This document shows positions 62,288 through 64,000 of a DNA stretch of 64,000 nt, one piece after another. The notes under the pieces are model-generated. The model did not search any database. It saw nothing but the letters and a program-made list of their open reading frames with translations, and was not told the DNA's origin. The stretch's first letter is position 1. Each line of letters starts with the position of its first letter. The stretch covers positions 1 through 64,000 of the forward strand of contig BEWT01000010.1 of the NCBI GenBank assembly GCA_003116855.1, written 5' to 3'. The position numbers and the translations under genes were made by a program. Origin of the DNA: Desulfurococcaceae archaeon AG1 (GTDB taxonomy: Archaea > Thermoproteota > Thermoprotei_A > Sulfolobales > AG1).

Positions 62288-64000
62288 TTACTCTACATAT
62301 ATTCCCGGCCTTAGTGGCATTGCCTCCTTCTTCTTACCCCTATAGTCTGGTGCACTGGGATCCCATGATCCGTATACCTCGATCACAGAGGCTCCTGTGG
62401 CTTCTCTCAAAGTCTCTAGACTGCTTCTTATAACAACTATCTCATCTATTACAGCTCCCTCAAGGATCATTGAGGCGAGCTCTTCTGATAGTGATGATGC
62501 GTGGTCAAAGATCCTCTTTATCCTTAGAGCCTCCTCATCACGTGATCCCAGACCCAGCTTGCCCAGATAAGCCTCCATAACAGGTCTAATCCCCTCACCC
62601 TTTCTCTGAGCCTCAAGGCTCTTTCTAAGGATCTCTATTTCGCTCTGCGGCGCTGTATAGATCACTACTCTTGAGGGTTTCTTTCTCAGTATAGATATGA
62701 TCTCCGTGAGATCCTCGCTAAGGGATCTTAGATATATGTGCTTCAGCTCCAGATCTCTATCTATATATCTCCTCAGATCCTCCCTATCGAAGCTCTCCCT
62801 AACCACAAGGCTTTTCTCACCCAACACGCTGTGCCATATCTCCTCAGCAGCGTGTGGTGCGTATATCGATAGCATGATCACCCATGCTCTAACGATCCCC
62901 AAGATCTCTTTCCACACACTATCACTCCTTCTAATATACTCTGCAATGGTGTTCGCAACATCATATATAATCCCGATCCCTGCTTCCCTAACCCTCAGCT
63001 TTTCGAGAGCATCGTCGGCTCTCAAAATACTCCTAACAATCCTTGAGGCGTAAACCTTATCAAGCTCGCTTGGATCCTCTCTTACAGGCATTTTCACGAG
63101 CTTTTCTAGAAGCTCATATATTCTTCTAATATTCTCAGCAATGCTTACAGCGGCTTCATGCCTAAAATCTAGATCCTGGCCTTCTTCGGATAATGTTGAG
63201 AGGGCTATTCTAACACTATCGCTTCCATATAGATCTACAGCTCTAGATACTGGCAATATGTTTCTCAGGCTCTTTGACATCTTCCTACCCTCTCTAAGAA
63301 CCCAGCCGTGGATCAGCATTGCTCTAGGCCATAGGTCTCTTGGGAACACGGCTACGTGGTTCATTATGAAGAATAGCAAGTGATTGTTAGCTAGATCCTT
63401 TCCAGCAACCCTGAGGTCTAAGGGGTACCAGTATAGAAAATCCTTCCTCAGATCCTCGAGATCCTCTCTCTTGATTCCGAGATTTCTAGCAATACTCCCA
63501 GGATCGCCTTTTCCTAGCATCACATAGTCCCAGAAACTCTTACCAAGCATAGAGGGATCTTTAACAATCTCTCTGAGCTTGTGGGAGATTGTATAGAAAG
63601 CCATGTAGATCGTTGAGTCGCTCAGGCTCTCAATAATCCACTCAGTATCCCAGGGAAGAGGCGTCCCAAGCCCTCTAGTCCTCGCACAAGGCTTCTCCCT
63701 AAGGTTACCTATGAGGTTAGCCATATATTCTCTCATCTCGGGGGGCTGTATATACATGCTCCTAAGCAGTTCGAGACCCTCTGTTTTCCATCCCTGGTTA
63801 GAGTAGTCTATGAACCACTGGTTCTCAAGCATCTTAACAACAATTTCTGTCCCACATCTACAATACACGGGCTTGTTAGTGATCTCATATAGAGAATCCC
63901 CTACCCCTGAGAGCTTTATAAATGTAGATATGTTCTCCCTAGCCTCAGGGATCCTCTTACCCTCGACCCAGCCCTTTATAAACCCAACCAAGAAGCCCTG
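62288..64000 (-). CDS. leuS: Leucyl-tRNA synthetase, C-terminal portion (5' end outside the window)
   Basis: Class I synthetase of the archaeal/eukaryotic LeuRS group. The frame is open to the window edge, so about 570 C-terminal residues are visible. NKPVYCRCGTEIVVKMLENQ is near the start of the visible part, CARTRGLGTPLPWDTEWI and ESLSDSTIYMAFY lie in the catalytic core, and the KMSKS motif appears as EGRKMSKSLRNI. The anticodon-binding helical domain and the C-terminal recognition region follow. The HIGH motif and most of the editing domain are upstream. Convergent with lhr. Confidence 0.95.
   Translation of the reverse strand, partial: QGFLVGFIKGWVEGKRIPEARENISTFIKLSGVGDSLYEITNKPVYCRCGTEIVVKMLENQWFIDYSNQGWKTEGLELLRSMYIQPPEMREYMANLIGNLREKPCARTRGLGTPLPWDTEWIIESLSDSTIYMAFYTISHKLREIVKDPSMLGKSFWDYVMLGKGDPGSIARNLGIKREDLEDLRKDFLYWYPLDLRVAGKDLANNHLLFFIMNHVAVFPRDLWPRAMLIHGWVLREGRKMSKSLRNILPVSRAVDLYGSDSVRIALSTLSEEGQDLDFRHEAAVSIAENIRRIYELLEKLVKMPVREDPSELDKVYASRIVRSILRADDALEKLRVREAGIGIIYDVANTIAEYIRRSDSVWKEILGIVRAWVIMLSIYAPHAAEEIWHSVLGEKSLVVRESFDREDLRRYIDRDLELKHIYLRSLSEDLTEIISILRKKPSRVVIYTAPQSEIEILRKSLEAQRKGEGIRPVMEAYLGKLGLGSRDEEALRIKRIFDHASSLSEELASMILEGAVIDEIVVIRSSLETLREATGASVIEVYGSWDPSAPDYRGKKKEAMPLRPGIYVE

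Overview
The window reads as a gene-dense chromosome segment of a thermophilic crenarchaeote (Thermoproteota) with an aerobic or microaerophilic respiratory chain. Evidence for this placement: L7Ae, TFE, an archaeal Pus10, an aKMT-type lysine methyltransferase, isopentenyl phosphate kinase with type 2 IPP isomerase, a bifunctional PGI/PMI, the crenarchaeal pyruvoyl decarboxylase family and an Lhr-type helicase. Starts are often TTG or GTG, TATA boxes sit about 25 bases before many genes, and Shine-Dalgarno sites of the GGTGATCC type are common. No rRNA, tRNA, CRISPR array or transposase gene was found. The genus cannot be fixed from the sequence alone.

Layout. 1-12.5 kb is a respiratory block: a membrane formate dehydrogenase (alpha subunit cut by the window start, four-cluster FeS subunit, cytochrome b subunit), FdhD, a MoeA/substrate-binding fusion, a haem-copper oxidase with fused subunits I and III, a divergent CuA subunit II with a small membrane partner, and ETF alpha/beta. 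12.6-18 kb holds a possible structured RNA, an E1-like ThiF/MoeB protein, two poorly known proteins, a glycosylation-site-rich membrane protein, L7Ae and the IPK/Fni pair of the archaeal mevalonate route. 18.5-27.9 kb has two solitary DNA methyltransferases, a HemL-like aminotransferase paired with a DAP-dehydrogenase-like oxidoreductase, a METTL5-like methyltransferase, two peptidases, MoaB and TFE. 28.1-35.1 kb is an Opp/Dpp-type import operon without ATPases, a class III aminotransferase, a TusA/DsrE2 pair and a ROK sugar kinase. 35.1-40 kb is guaB-guaA and pyrG. 40.5-44 kb holds an ABC exporter and an ECF-type ATPase. 44-64 kb carries C1, sugar, nucleotide, CoA, polyamine and RNA-modification genes, an HDAC-like protein divergent from an aKMT-like methyltransferase, a large surface protein, an Lhr helicase and the C-terminal part of LeuRS.

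How the genes work together. Formate dehydrogenase, FdhD, MoeA, MoaB, a MoeB-like E1 and TusA form a scattered but coherent molybdenum/tungsten-cofactor and formate-respiration set. The adjacent terminal oxidase suggests formate oxidation coupled to oxygen. ETF adds an entry point for flavin-derived electrons.

The least explained signals are non-coding. One is a roughly 265-base RNA candidate on the minus strand (about 40145-40410) built of consecutive hairpins joined by ATGA tetranucleotides, behind its own TATA box. The others are a dispersed family of structured elements near 38.2, 46.6, 48.5 and 55.1 kb. These share promoter spacing, and their hairpins show paired base changes between copies. 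I propose them as undescribed structured RNAs or ends of a small mobile element; no database search was possible.
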